A stretch of DNA of 64,000 nucleotides from positions 632,001 to 696,000 of the forward strand of contig CACJOM010000001.1 of the NCBI GenBank assembly GCA_902595065.1. The letters run 5' to 3'. Positions 49,497 through 57,357 of the stretch are shown here, piece by piece. The notes beneath the pieces were generated by a model. It worked only from the letters and a program-made list of their open reading frames with translations. It was not told the DNA's origin and made no database searches. Every line of letters starts with the position of its first letter. Within the stretch, counting starts at the first letter, position 1. Origin of the DNA: an uncultured SAR86 cluster bacterium (GTDB lineage Bacteria > Pseudomonadota > Gammaproteobacteria > Magnimaribacterales > D2472). A program made the position numbers and the translations under genes.

Positions 49497-49900
49497 TGAG
49501 ATACTTATTTATTTTTTTATTCTCATGCTCATTGCATGCAATAGAATTATCGCCTGGTAAAGATAATGCTTCTGTTTATTTTATTTCTCCAAACGATGGA
49601 GAGTCTATTTCAGGAAAAGTTACAGTCAGATTTGGTTTAGAGAACTTTGGTGTTGCTCCAGCTGGCGCTCAGGTGATGCATACAGGCCATCATCATTTAA
49701 TTATTGATGCCGATCTACCTCCACTCAACCTTCCAATACCAGCTGATAAAAATCATGTTCATTTTGGGAAGGGGCAAACAGAGGTAGAGATTGAGTTAAC
49801 AAAAGGGGAGCACACATTGCAGTTGTTGTTAGGAGATTTTCGTCATATTCCCCACGACCCGCCAATTTTTTCAAAAAAAATTACTGTCAAAGTTAATTAG
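49496..49900 (+). CDS. DUF4399 secreted protein
   Basis: A 134-residue protein with a short signal peptide (RYLFIFLFSCSLHA) and a beta-sandwich domain rich in conserved histidines: MHTGHHHLIIDADLP, NHVHFGKGQTE and GEHTLQLLLGDFRHIPHDPP. This matches DUF4399, found in marine proteobacteria, with no known function; the clustered histidines could bind a metal. I start at the ATG at 49496 inside the previous stop. It converges on the TetR gene with a 4-bp overlap. Confidence 0.8.
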   Translation: MRYLFIFLFSCSLHAIELSPGKDNASVYFISPNDGESISGKVTVRFGLENFGVAPAGAQVMHTGHHHLIIDADLPPLNLPIPADKNHVHFGKGQTEVEIELTKGEHTLQLLLGDFRHIPHDPPIFSKKITVKVN

Positions 49901-50493
49901 ATCTCTAGAGATTCCTCTAGGAAGGATCGAAAGTCATCTTTTACAACTGACATAGCTGAGCCTGCATTGGTGTCAGTCTCTGGTTCTATCTTCATGTCCA
50001 GTAAGCCAACTAAGCCATGCATCATTGCCCAAAATTTTATGCATTTTTTTCCAAGCGAATCCTCAGATATTCCTGGAAATAGCTCTTTTAGGATTTGAAC
50101 TAATTCTTCAAATGCGCCTGTGGCTGTATCTAACAGCTCTGGGAATTCAACTTTATCAATGACAGGGCTATGCATTAGATCATAGGTTTTTCTTTTTTCA
50201 AGACCGAATTCAAGATAGGCAAGACCCATTTCAAGAAATCTATCTTTTGCGGTTGCCTTGCTTTCTTTGTTGGTTGCCGCCCTTAATCTTTCAGTTAACT
50301 CTTCAAAACCTCTCTTGGATACCTCCGCAAGAAGACATTCTTTTGTTTTAAAATGTCTGTAAGGGGCTGTTTGAGAGACACTTGCCTCTTTTGCAATAGA
50401 CCTCAAACTCATGTGATCATGCCCGCTAGCTTCACAAATCTTGCAAGCGCTTGAAATTAATTCTTCTTTTAGATTCCCGTGATGATATTTCAT
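49897..50493 (-). CDS. TetR-family repressor with WHG domain
   Basis: A 198-residue TetR regulator. The N-terminal HTH is SLRSIAKEASVSQTAPYRHFKTKECLLAEV, and the C-terminal ligand domain has the WAMMHGLVGLL segment of the WHG group (TetR_C_33). It is divergent from the RND efflux operon across 83 bp with two copies of a shared 19-bp dyad, so it most likely represses its own gene and the pump, released by a pump substrate. A third copy of the dyad lies at tolC. Confidence 0.93.
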   Translation of the reverse strand: MKYHHGNLKEELISSACKICEASGHDHMSLRSIAKEASVSQTAPYRHFKTKECLLAEVSKRGFEELTERLRAATNKESKATAKDRFLEMGLAYLEFGLEKRKTYDLMHSPVIDKVEFPELLDTATGAFEELVQILKELFPGISEDSLGKKCIKFWAMMHGLVGLLDMKIEPETDTNAGSAMSVVKDDFRSFLEESLEI

Positions 50494-50502
50494 AATCGAA
50501 TA

Positions 50503-50521
50503 ATGTTGACAGTGAATACAT
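50503..50521. promoter_or_regulatory. Candidate TetR operator 1 (RND operon)
   Basis: ATGTTGACAGTGAATACAT, an inverted repeat with outer ATGT/ACAT arms. It contains the whole -35 (TTGACA) of the RND promoter. It shares 17 of 19 bases with the tolC copy at 14541. It lies 31 bp (about three helix turns) from operator 2, so bound dimers would face the same side of the DNA. Confidence 0.62.
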
Positions 50522-50533
50522 TAAATATATACT
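50506..50533 (+). promoter_or_regulatory. RND efflux operon promoter
   Basis: TTGACA (50506-50511), a 16-bp spacer and TATACT (50528-50533), a near-consensus sigma-70 promoter. The expected +1 is about 50540, giving a leader of about 37 bases. Operator 1 covers the -35 and operator 2 the +1, so repression by the adjacent TetR protein is expected. Confidence 0.75.
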
Positions 50534-50552
50534 ATGTTTACGCTGCTAACAT
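50534..50552. promoter_or_regulatory. Candidate TetR operator 2 (RND operon)
   Basis: ATGTTTACGCTGCTAACAT: ATGTT and AACAT arms pair perfectly, and the left half ATGTTTAC is identical to the tolC copy (15 of 19 bases overall). It overlaps the presumed +1. A further AACAT half-site follows at 50562-50566. Confidence 0.58.
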
Positions 50553-50576
50553 TACTAGCATAACATACTAATTTTT

Positions 50577-51569
50577 ATGAATAAATTTTTGAAATCATTA
50601 TTATTTTTCTTTCTAGCTTTTGACTTATCAGCGAATGCATCCTTAGAAATTACAACAATTGAAATTCAAGATTCTTATAATATAACTCAGCGCTTTCCTG
50701 GAAAGATACTTCCACTAAATTATTCCGAGTTAGCCTTTGAAATTCCTGGAAAAATTTTTGAAGTCAAAGTTGATATAGGAGATGCAGTTAAAAATAATGA
50801 AATATTAGCTGCCTTAGATCCCTCTGAAATGCAGGCTAACTTTAATCAAGCAAAGGCACGATATGATTTATCAAGCCAAGCATTGAAAAGATATAAAGAT
50901 TTAAAATCTAAAGGTTTTATTTCGAATCAAGAATTAGATCGGGCAAATTCAGAATATTTGATAGCTAAAGCGCAGGTAGATTTGTATTCGGTTAAATTGG
51001 AGCAGACTATGATTCGGGCCCCATTTAGTGGATACATTCAGAATAGATTTTTAGATGCTGGAACTGTTATCGGTCCTGGAGCACCAATTTTAGAAATTAT
51101 TGATTCGAAATCTGTTGAAGCCCATGTTTCAGTTCCTGCTAATATTATTGAGGGATTAGTTATTGGACAATCATATGACTTTTCTATAGATAGTAAGATT
51201 TATCAAGCTTCACTAAAGCGTTTTGCAAAAATGAGCAGCCAAGGCACAGATAATAGGCTTTGCATTTTTGAATTTACTGAATTTATAAATCCTGGTTCTA
51301 TTTCATACCTTCAATTGCAACAAACCAAATCGGTCACAGGTGCCTGGGTGCCCCTAAAATCTCTTTCTCAAGGAACTCAGGGTTTATGGAATATCTATAC
51401 TGTATTTAAGGACCAAAATAACCAATTCTCAGTTTCAAAAGAGATTGTTGAACTAATTCATGTTGAAGGAGATAACGCCTTCATTGCTGGAACAATTTCA
51501 GCAGGAGATATGGTTGTTTCAGGTGGAGCAGAGCAAGTGATTGAGAGTGAAATACTCAAGGTTAATTAA
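50577..51569 (+). CDS. RND efflux periplasmic adaptor
   Basis: A 330-residue membrane fusion protein. Signal peptide (about 1-21, no lipobox), first beta-barrel strand, lipoyl half-motif FEVKVDIGDAVKNNEILAALD, a coiled-coil hairpin (about 85-130, SQALKRYKDLKSKGFISNQELD), then the second lipoyl half (IRAPFSGYIQNRFLDAGTVIGPG). It joins the inner-membrane pump to TolC. It is 3 bp upstream of the permease gene. The substrate cannot be told. Confidence 0.92.
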   Translation: MNKFLKSLLFFFLAFDLSANASLEITTIEIQDSYNITQRFPGKILPLNYSELAFEIPGKIFEVKVDIGDAVKNNEILAALDPSEMQANFNQAKARYDLSSQALKRYKDLKSKGFISNQELDRANSEYLIAKAQVDLYSVKLEQTMIRAPFSGYIQNRFLDAGTVIGPGAPILEIIDSKSVEAHVSVPANIIEGLVIGQSYDFSIDSKIYQASLKRFAKMSSQGTDNRLCIFEFTEFINPGSISYLQLQQTKSVTGAWVPLKSLSQGTQGLWNIYTVFKDQNNQFSVSKEIVELIHVEGDNAFIAGTISAGDMVVSGGAEQVIESEILKVN

Positions 51570-51572
51570 TTC

Positions 51573-54500
51573 ATGTTACTACTTAGGATTTTATTTAATA
51601 GACCAAGAGTTTTTGCTTTACTATTAATATTTATTTTTCTTTCAGGGATTTTTGCATTAAGCACAGTTCCAAGACAGGAAAATCCTGAACTTGCTCAAAG
51701 GTGGTCATCAGTCCAAACGATTTATCCTGGAGCCTCTCCTACTAGAATTGAAACCCAAATCTTGGAGCCTGTGGAGGCAAAGCTTAGAGAAATTTATGAG
51801 CTTGATGAAATTGTTTCATTTGCCTCACAAGGTTTTGGCACTATAGTTTTAGAGATTAAAGATGAGGTAACTCCGGATTTAATTGAGCAAGTTTGGTCTG
51901 AGGTTCAAGACAAAATCGATCAGTCATCATTTTTGCTACCTCCTGATGTTAAGCCTCAATTAATAAGAAGCAGCGGCCCGCCTTCAACATTAATTTATGC
52001 TTTAACTTGGGATGGCGAGGGCGAAATTCCATTAATTTTACTTTCTCGTATTGCGGAAGATTTGCGTCAAAGCTTGGCATATGCTGGTGGTTCAGAGCAA
52101 AGTTATGTTTTTGGTGCTGCAGATGAGGAGGTCCTTGTAGAGATTGATAATGCCAAGCTTTCCGCGTTAGGACTAACTTTCCAAGAAGTGGTAAGGGTAT
52201 TATCAGCACTTGATACAAAAAAACCAATAGGACAAATCTCAAAAAATGGCAAAGAGCTTTTAGTTAAATCAAAAGACAATTTAACCAATCTCTCACAAGT
52301 TGCCAATTTGCCAATTAAAGTATTTAACGATTATGAAATTATTCGTTTGGGTGATATTGCACACTTATCTAAAAATCCAAGAGATCCCCCAGAAGAATTA
52401 ACTCTTTTTAATGGAAAGAAAGCAGTTTTGGTTGAGGTTAGAGGAGCTTTTTCACAAAGAGTAGATCTATATGTAAAAAATGCTGAAGAATTAGTAGAAC
52501 AATACAGAAAGCAGTTGCCACAAGAGATTTCTATAGAAAAAATCTACGACGAGTCTTTTTATTTTAAACAAAAGTTCAATAATTTATATTCAAGCATTCT
52601 TTTTGCAACATTTATAGTTATTGGCATTAGCTATTTTTTGCTCGGCTTTAAATCAGCTGTAATTGTTGGTTCAGTAATTCCCTTAACTATCTTTTTAGTG
52701 TTATTCGGTTGTAAATTGTTGGGCTTACCTCTTCATCAAACCTCGATGACCGGAATTATTATTGCGCTAGGATTGCTGATTGATAATGCAATAATAGTAG
52801 TAGAAGATTTTAAATACAGGCGCAGTCTGGGTCACTCCAGAGAGAAATCATCAACAGAAACTTTCAAACATTTGTGGATACCTTTATCTGCAGCAACTGC
52901 TACAACTGCATTATCTTTTTTCCCTATTGCTGCTGGTCAAGGCCCAAGTGCAGAATTTGTTGGAGGCATGGCTAAAACAGTTATATTATCAATCACATCC
53001 TCCCTTTTCCTTGCGCTGTATGTAGTTCCAGTTTTATTGAATTACATGGATAAAATTAAGTATTTTGAGAAAGAAATTTTTGCAGGCAATGGGTTTTCAA
53101 ATACCAAATTATTAAATAGGTATAGGAATATTCTCACTTGGGCATTTGCTGTTCCAAAACGAGCAATTTTAATAGCTATGGTATTGCCAATGCTGGGCTT
53201 TTTCTCCTTCCCATTTTTAAAGGCTGACTTCTTTCCAGAGTTAGATAGAAATATGTTCAGGGTGATGATAGAGCTCCCAGCAAACTCAAATGTTAAAAAA
53301 ACTGAAGAAGAAGTATTGGAATTAAGGGAATCTATAGCAAAATCTGGGCTTGCTGAAAGTGATTTTTGGTTTATCGGCAGGAGATTGCCCAGAGTTTTAT
53401 ATAACGTGATTGGAGGAGATTCTGGTTTAGGAGCAAATAATATTGCTGAGGGTGTTTATATAGCTTCTTCTTATGACGCCATGGTTAAAGAGTTACCAAG
53501 CCTTGCCAAGAGATTGAATTTTGAAAATCCTGACTTGAAGATAATTGTAGATAAATTTAAGTCTGGCCCGCCAGTTGAAGCTGCAGTAGAGTTCAGCATT
53601 GACGGTCCAGATTTATCTGTTTTACGATCCCTAGGAAAGAAGTTAGAGTTAATTATTAAAAGTTCCCCAGATGTTTTTTTAACTAGCAGTGAATTATCCG
53701 GAGGAGCAACTAACCTAGAATTTAAATTTAATGAATCTGATTTAGCCCTTAACTCTATCTCAGGTGAGTTTTTTATTAATGAACTAGCTATTGCCAGTGA
53801 AGGAATATCTATCGGCACGATGCTTGATGGGAACAAGGAACTGCCAATTAAATTAAGAGGTTCATCAGTTGACTCAATTGAATCTACTAAATTTTTATCT
53901 GTGCCTTCCAAAGATGGCTTTGATTACTCTTCAAATTATGGAGAATTTCAAATCACCAACCAAGCAAACTTTGTGTCTCGTGATGCCGGTATAAGACAAA
54001 ATCAAATAGCAGGTTGGATTTGGCCAGGGTTATTGCCTTCAGATACTGAAAAATATTTAAAAAACAAGATCGAGGACTTTAAAGCTGAACTTCCCCCGGG
54101 GTATATTCTTGAGGTTGGTGGAGAAGCAGAAGCAAGAGGACAGTCTCAATCAAATATTTTTTCATCAGCTATTTTGTTCTTTGTGCTTATTATTATTGCT
54201 TTAGTTTCTGCTTTAAATTCCTTTCGGCAAGCAATTTTAATTTTAAGTGTGGCAATTTGGTGCACAGGCTTAGCATTTCTAGGCTTAACAATGGGGCAAG
54301 CTAACTTTGGATTTATTGGGCTTGTTGGAGCCATTGGATTAGCTGGTCTTTCCATTAATGACTCTATAGTAGTGCTTTCACATATCAAAGAATCTAATGC
54401 AAATTCACCAATAAACAAAGAAGATTTAGTTGAGGTAATAATTAGATCAACACGACATGTAATTACTACTTCTGCTACAACAATTGGCGGATTTATGCCT

Positions 54501-54623
54501 TTATTGATAACAAGCATCTTTTTTAAACCTCTTGCATGGGCAATGGCAGGTGGAGTCATAGGATCTGCAATTCTTGCTTTATTTTATATTCCCGCATGCT
54601 ACGCGCTTTCAAAAAAGCTTTAA
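51573..54623 (+). CDS. RND multidrug efflux permease
   Basis: A 1016-residue RND pump of the hydrophobe/amphiphile efflux (AcrB-like) type with 12 membrane helices and two large periplasmic loops (about 35-335 and 550-850). Helix 4 reads ALGLLIDNAIIVVED, with D404-N405 where AcrB has the Asp407-Asp408 pair. Helix 10 reads GLSINDSIVV, with N929-D930 where AcrB has Lys940-Asn941. The proton relay is thus not of the AcrB form. The likely outer-membrane partner is TolC at 13198. It is 32 bp from the DUF2141 gene downstream. Confidence 0.94.
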   Translation: MLLLRILFNRPRVFALLLIFIFLSGIFALSTVPRQENPELAQRWSSVQTIYPGASPTRIETQILEPVEAKLREIYELDEIVSFASQGFGTIVLEIKDEVTPDLIEQVWSEVQDKIDQSSFLLPPDVKPQLIRSSGPPSTLIYALTWDGEGEIPLILLSRIAEDLRQSLAYAGGSEQSYVFGAADEEVLVEIDNAKLSALGLTFQEVVRVLSALDTKKPIGQISKNGKELLVKSKDNLTNLSQVANLPIKVFNDYEIIRLGDIAHLSKNPRDPPEELTLFNGKKAVLVEVRGAFSQRVDLYVKNAEELVEQYRKQLPQEISIEKIYDESFYFKQKFNNLYSSILFATFIVIGISYFLLGFKSAVIVGSVIPLTIFLVLFGCKLLGLPLHQTSMTGIIIALGLLIDNAIIVVEDFKYRRSLGHSREKSSTETFKHLWIPLSAATATTALSFFPIAAGQGPSAEFVGGMAKTVILSITSSLFLALYVVPVLLNYMDKIKYFEKEIFAGNGFSNTKLLNRYRNILTWAFAVPKRAILIAMVLPMLGFFSFPFLKADFFPELDRNMFRVMIELPANSNVKKTEEEVLELRESIAKSGLAESDFWFIGRRLPRVLYNVIGGDSGLGANNIAEGVYIASSYDAMVKELPSLAKRLNFENPDLKIIVDKFKSGPPVEAAVEFSIDGPDLSVLRSLGKKLELIIKSSPDVFLTSSELSGGATNLEFKFNESDLALNSISGEFFINELAIASEGISIGTMLDGNKELPIKLRGSSVDSIESTKFLSVPSKDGFDYSSNYGEFQITNQANFVSRDAGIRQNQIAGWIWPGLLPSDTEKYLKNKIEDFKAELPPGYILEVGGEAEARGQSQSNIFSSAILFFVLIIIALVSALNSFRQAILILSVAIWCTGLAFLGLTMGQANFGFIGLVGAIGLAGLSINDSIVVLSHIKESNANSPINKEDLVEVIIRSTRHVITTSATTIGGFMPLLITSIFFKPLAWAMAGGVIGSAILALFYIPACYALSKKL

Positions 54624-54655
54624 ATTAATAGAATGAAGGACAAAAAGAAAAAATT

Positions 54656-55141
54656 ATGAAAAATTATTTACCTAATTGTGGAAGACTCTTTTGGATAATG
54701 CCTCTTATTTTAAGTTTTTTGGCATTAACGCCTAAGTGCTATTCTGAAGAGGTAAGCTTAAAAATAAATCTATTAAATTTAGATAAACCAGGGATTTTAT
54801 ACTTCAGCATATGCAAGGATGTGGGAGCGTTTAAAAGAACAGTTGAAAATGAATCTGAAGAAGATTCATGTATTACTTCTGCAGAAGAGATTGATCTTCA
54901 AAATTTTGAAATTAATAGTATGTTGCCTCGAGGCGAATATGCTATTTCTCTTTTTGTAGATTCTAACGGGAATAAAAAACTCGATAAAAATTTTTTTGGT
55001 ATCCCAAAAGAGCAATATGGATTTTCTAATAATGTCATGGGAAGGATGTCGCCACCAACTTTTGATCAAGCAAAATTTATGATCGAAGGGCCAACTACAC
55101 AAAATATAAAACTGAGAATTGGCATTCCTAAAAAAGATTAG
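54656..55141 (+). CDS. DUF2141 secreted protein
   Basis: A 161-residue protein with a signal peptide (about 1-30) and a beta-sandwich domain. The family core LFVDSNGNKKLDKNFFGIPKEQYGFSNN is clear, including the DxNxNxxLD turn that looks calcium-binding. DUF2141 proteins are periplasmic or surface proteins of unknown role. It follows the RND permease by 32 bp and may be the third gene of that operon, though family members occur in many contexts. Confidence 0.85.
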   Translation: MKNYLPNCGRLFWIMPLILSFLALTPKCYSEEVSLKINLLNLDKPGILYFSICKDVGAFKRTVENESEEDSCITSAEEIDLQNFEINSMLPRGEYAISLFVDSNGNKKLDKNFFGIPKEQYGFSNNVMGRMSPPTFDQAKFMIEGPTTQNIKLRIGIPKKD

Positions 55142-55238
55142 CAATAGAATTCAAGAGTAACCGTCAGCATCATTCCAGTATTTATTGAATCTACAGATTA
55201 GATATAGATGTTAAAATTATTAAAATTGGAGAAATGGT

Positions 55239-55763
55239 ATGAGAAGGATAGTTACTGGTCATAATTCGCTTGGCAAATCGATAATTACAATTGATGGCCC
55301 TCCTGCACGCTCAATTGGTGAGGATGTTGGAGGTCTTTTTGAGATTTGGAATACTGACGGTATGCCAATTGAAACAACGGATAATGTTGACAGAGCAGAC
55401 TCAGAAATAATTTTATCTCCTCCTGCCAATGGGACTAAGTTTAGATATTTTCAAATTAACCCTACGCCTGAAGGTGTTCCTTGGGATGTGTTACAAGATC
55501 TTGCAGCTCAGGCCTTTGATCGAATAGGTGCAGCGCACCACAGAATTGATACCTCCAAGCATCCTGCAATGCACAAAACTGAGACCATTGACTATATTAT
55601 TTTATTGAAAGGAGATGTAAGTCTTTTGCTTGATGAAGAAGAGGTTAGGCTTGAGCCATTTGATACCGTGGTTCAAAGAGGCACAAATCATGCATGGGTT
55701 AACCATGGAGATGAACCCGCCTTACTTATAGCAGTCTTGATTGATAGTGAACTAAGAGAGTAA
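55239..55763 (+). CDS. Cupin-domain protein
   Basis: A 174-residue cupin. The metal-binding first motif is in HPAMHKTETIDYIILLKGDVSL and the second in VQRGTNHAWVNHGDEPALL. An N-terminal segment (about 1-85) with VGGLFEIWNTDGMP precedes the cupin, as in proteins annotated as cupins of aromatic or hydroxy-acid pathways. It lacks a signal peptide. A strong ribosome site (TTGGAGAA) precedes the ATG. It is 30 bp before the TauD-like dioxygenase gene, so the two probably share a transcript and a pathway. Substrate unknown. Confidence 0.8.
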   Translation: MRRIVTGHNSLGKSIITIDGPPARSIGEDVGGLFEIWNTDGMPIETTDNVDRADSEIILSPPANGTKFRYFQINPTPEGVPWDVLQDLAAQAFDRIGAAHHRIDTSKHPAMHKTETIDYIILLKGDVSLLLDEEEVRLEPFDTVVQRGTNHAWVNHGDEPALLIAVLIDSELRE

Positions 55764-55793
55764 ACTGAAAAAAAGTAAAAATTTTGATGATCT

Positions 55794-56618
55794 ATGTTTG
55801 AAGTTAAGCCAGTTGCTGCAGCTTTGGGAGCAGAATTACATGGAGTAGATCTTTGCCAAGATCTTTCGCCGGAGGTTTATGCTGAAATTAGAAGATTGCT
55901 CATAGAGCATCAAGTTATTTTTTTTAGAGATCAAGATATTTCCTCTGCTCAACATAAAGCACTTGCTGAGTCTTTTGGACCAGTGCAAACCCATCCCGCA
56001 TATGAAACTGTAGAAGGATTTCCAGAAATTACCATCTTAGAGAGTACACCTGAAAAGCCTTCTAAAATTGAGGTTTGGCACTCAGATATGACCTTCCGTA
56101 AACATCCTCCTCTTGGCTCTGTATTAAGATCAAAAATTTGCCCACCAAAGGGTGGTGATACTATGTGGGCAAGTATGACTGCTGCATATGAGGGCTTATC
56201 AAAAAACATGCAGAAATTCCTTTCAACTTTAGAGGCAGAGCATGATTTTAGTTATGGTTTCAAAGAAAGCCTAGCTGAGCCAGGCGGAAAAGAGCGACTC
56301 GCGAAGGCTGTAGAAGATAATCCACCTGTTAATCATCCTGTTATCAGGGTGCATCCTGAAAGCAATCAAAAAGTTATTTTTGTTAATGCGTTATTTACTA
56401 CAAAAATAATTGGACTGCCTGAAAAAGAAAGCTCAGCAATATTGCAATTTCTCTATGATCATGTAATTACTGCTGAATATACCTGTCGTTTTAAATGGGA
56501 ACCAAATTCAATTGCTATTTGGGATAATCGAAGTACACAACATAAGCCAATTAATGATTACTTTCCATCTCACAGATTATTGCAGCGCGTAGCAATTGAT
56601 GGCGATAAACCATATTAA
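55794..56618 (+). CDS. TauD/TfdA-family 2-oxoglutarate dioxygenase
   Basis: A 274-residue Fe(II)/2-oxoglutarate-dependent oxygenase. The iron ligands appear as H-x-D in VWHSDMTFRKHP and the distal histidine in TQHKPIND. The 2-oxoglutarate arginine is in HRLLQRVAIDG. The start FEVKPVAAALGAELHGVDLCQDLSPE is the family opening. Substrates include taurine, other sulfonates and aryloxyalkanoates; the sequence does not decide. No tau transporter genes are near, though a TauE-like exporter is at 4972. It pairs with the cupin gene upstream. Confidence 0.88.
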   Translation: MFEVKPVAAALGAELHGVDLCQDLSPEVYAEIRRLLIEHQVIFFRDQDISSAQHKALAESFGPVQTHPAYETVEGFPEITILESTPEKPSKIEVWHSDMTFRKHPPLGSVLRSKICPPKGGDTMWASMTAAYEGLSKNMQKFLSTLEAEHDFSYGFKESLAEPGGKERLAKAVEDNPPVNHPVIRVHPESNQKVIFVNALFTTKIIGLPEKESSAILQFLYDHVITAEYTCRFKWEPNSIAIWDNRSTQHKPINDYFPSHRLLQRVAIDGDKPY

Positions 56619-56619
56619 G

Positions 56620-57321
56620 TTATTTTTTAAGAAATCCTAGAATGCTTTTTACAACCTCATGCTCGTCAGTGCTCATGGCTAGTGTTATGCACGCATGCTG
56701 ATGTTTAGAGTCTCCAATTTGTTTTTTTCTAAAGTCATATATCATTCTTGCAAATTTTTTATCCAATTCAATATGTCCTTGGGTGCAAAAAATATGATTC
56801 TTAATTAAAAACATACCATTTGGGCATGTTGGCGATCCTGCAATTAAAGTTGCATTTCTTGGAAGTCTTTGAACTTCATCTTGATGGCTAAATACCATGT
56901 TATATTTTTTGCCTTCCTCTCCATATTCATTAGCATTTTTATTCAAAGAAATTGAATCAACGCCAGCATGCCAGCCATTTGGAGATTTTCTTACTACACC
57001 ACCTAGGGCCTCAGCGATAATCTGATGACCAAAACATACGCCAACTAATTTTTTTTTATCTTGATCTAATCTTTGAATGAATTTTTTGAGATCATGAATC
57101 CATTTTACGTCCTCATAGGAACTTGCTTTGCTGCCAGTAATTAAATATGCATCACATTCATTTATATCCACAGGGTAATTATTGAATTGAACTTCATATG
57201 TTTTGAACTCAAGATTCGGGTCAACCGACCAAAATATTTTAGAAAACATTTCAGGGTATTGACCAAATTCTTCAGCGCCTTCTATTTGGACGGTGTCTGA
57301 GTTTAGGATTCCAATTTTCAT
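56620..57321 (-). CDS. Class I glutamine amidotransferase-like protein
   Basis: A 233-residue single-domain GATase. The nucleophile cysteine is in KLVGVCFGHQIIAEAL and the His-Glu pair in TQGHIELDKKF. It resembles the YfeJ/GuaA-like stand-alone amidotransferases, some of which act as gamma-glutamyl peptidases rather than in synthesis. It is 36 bp from the divergent sodium:alanine symporter gene and 1 bp from the convergent dioxygenase gene. The substrate is unknown. Confidence 0.85.
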   Translation of the reverse strand: MKIGILNSDTVQIEGAEEFGQYPEMFSKIFWSVDPNLEFKTYEVQFNNYPVDINECDAYLITGSKASSYEDVKWIHDLKKFIQRLDQDKKKLVGVCFGHQIIAEALGGVVRKSPNGWHAGVDSISLNKNANEYGEEGKKYNMVFSHQDEVQRLPRNATLIAGSPTCPNGMFLIKNHIFCTQGHIELDKKFARMIYDFRKKQIGDSKHQHACITLAMSTDEHEVVKSILGFLKK

Positions 57322-57357
57322 AAGTATTATTTTTTCTTAATGTAGTATATTCAATTC

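Noticed and set aside
57346..57351. TATATT six bases before the symporter ATG, as another leaderless promoter
   Set aside because: No acceptable -35 exists at 16-18 bp, so the -10 alone was not counted.
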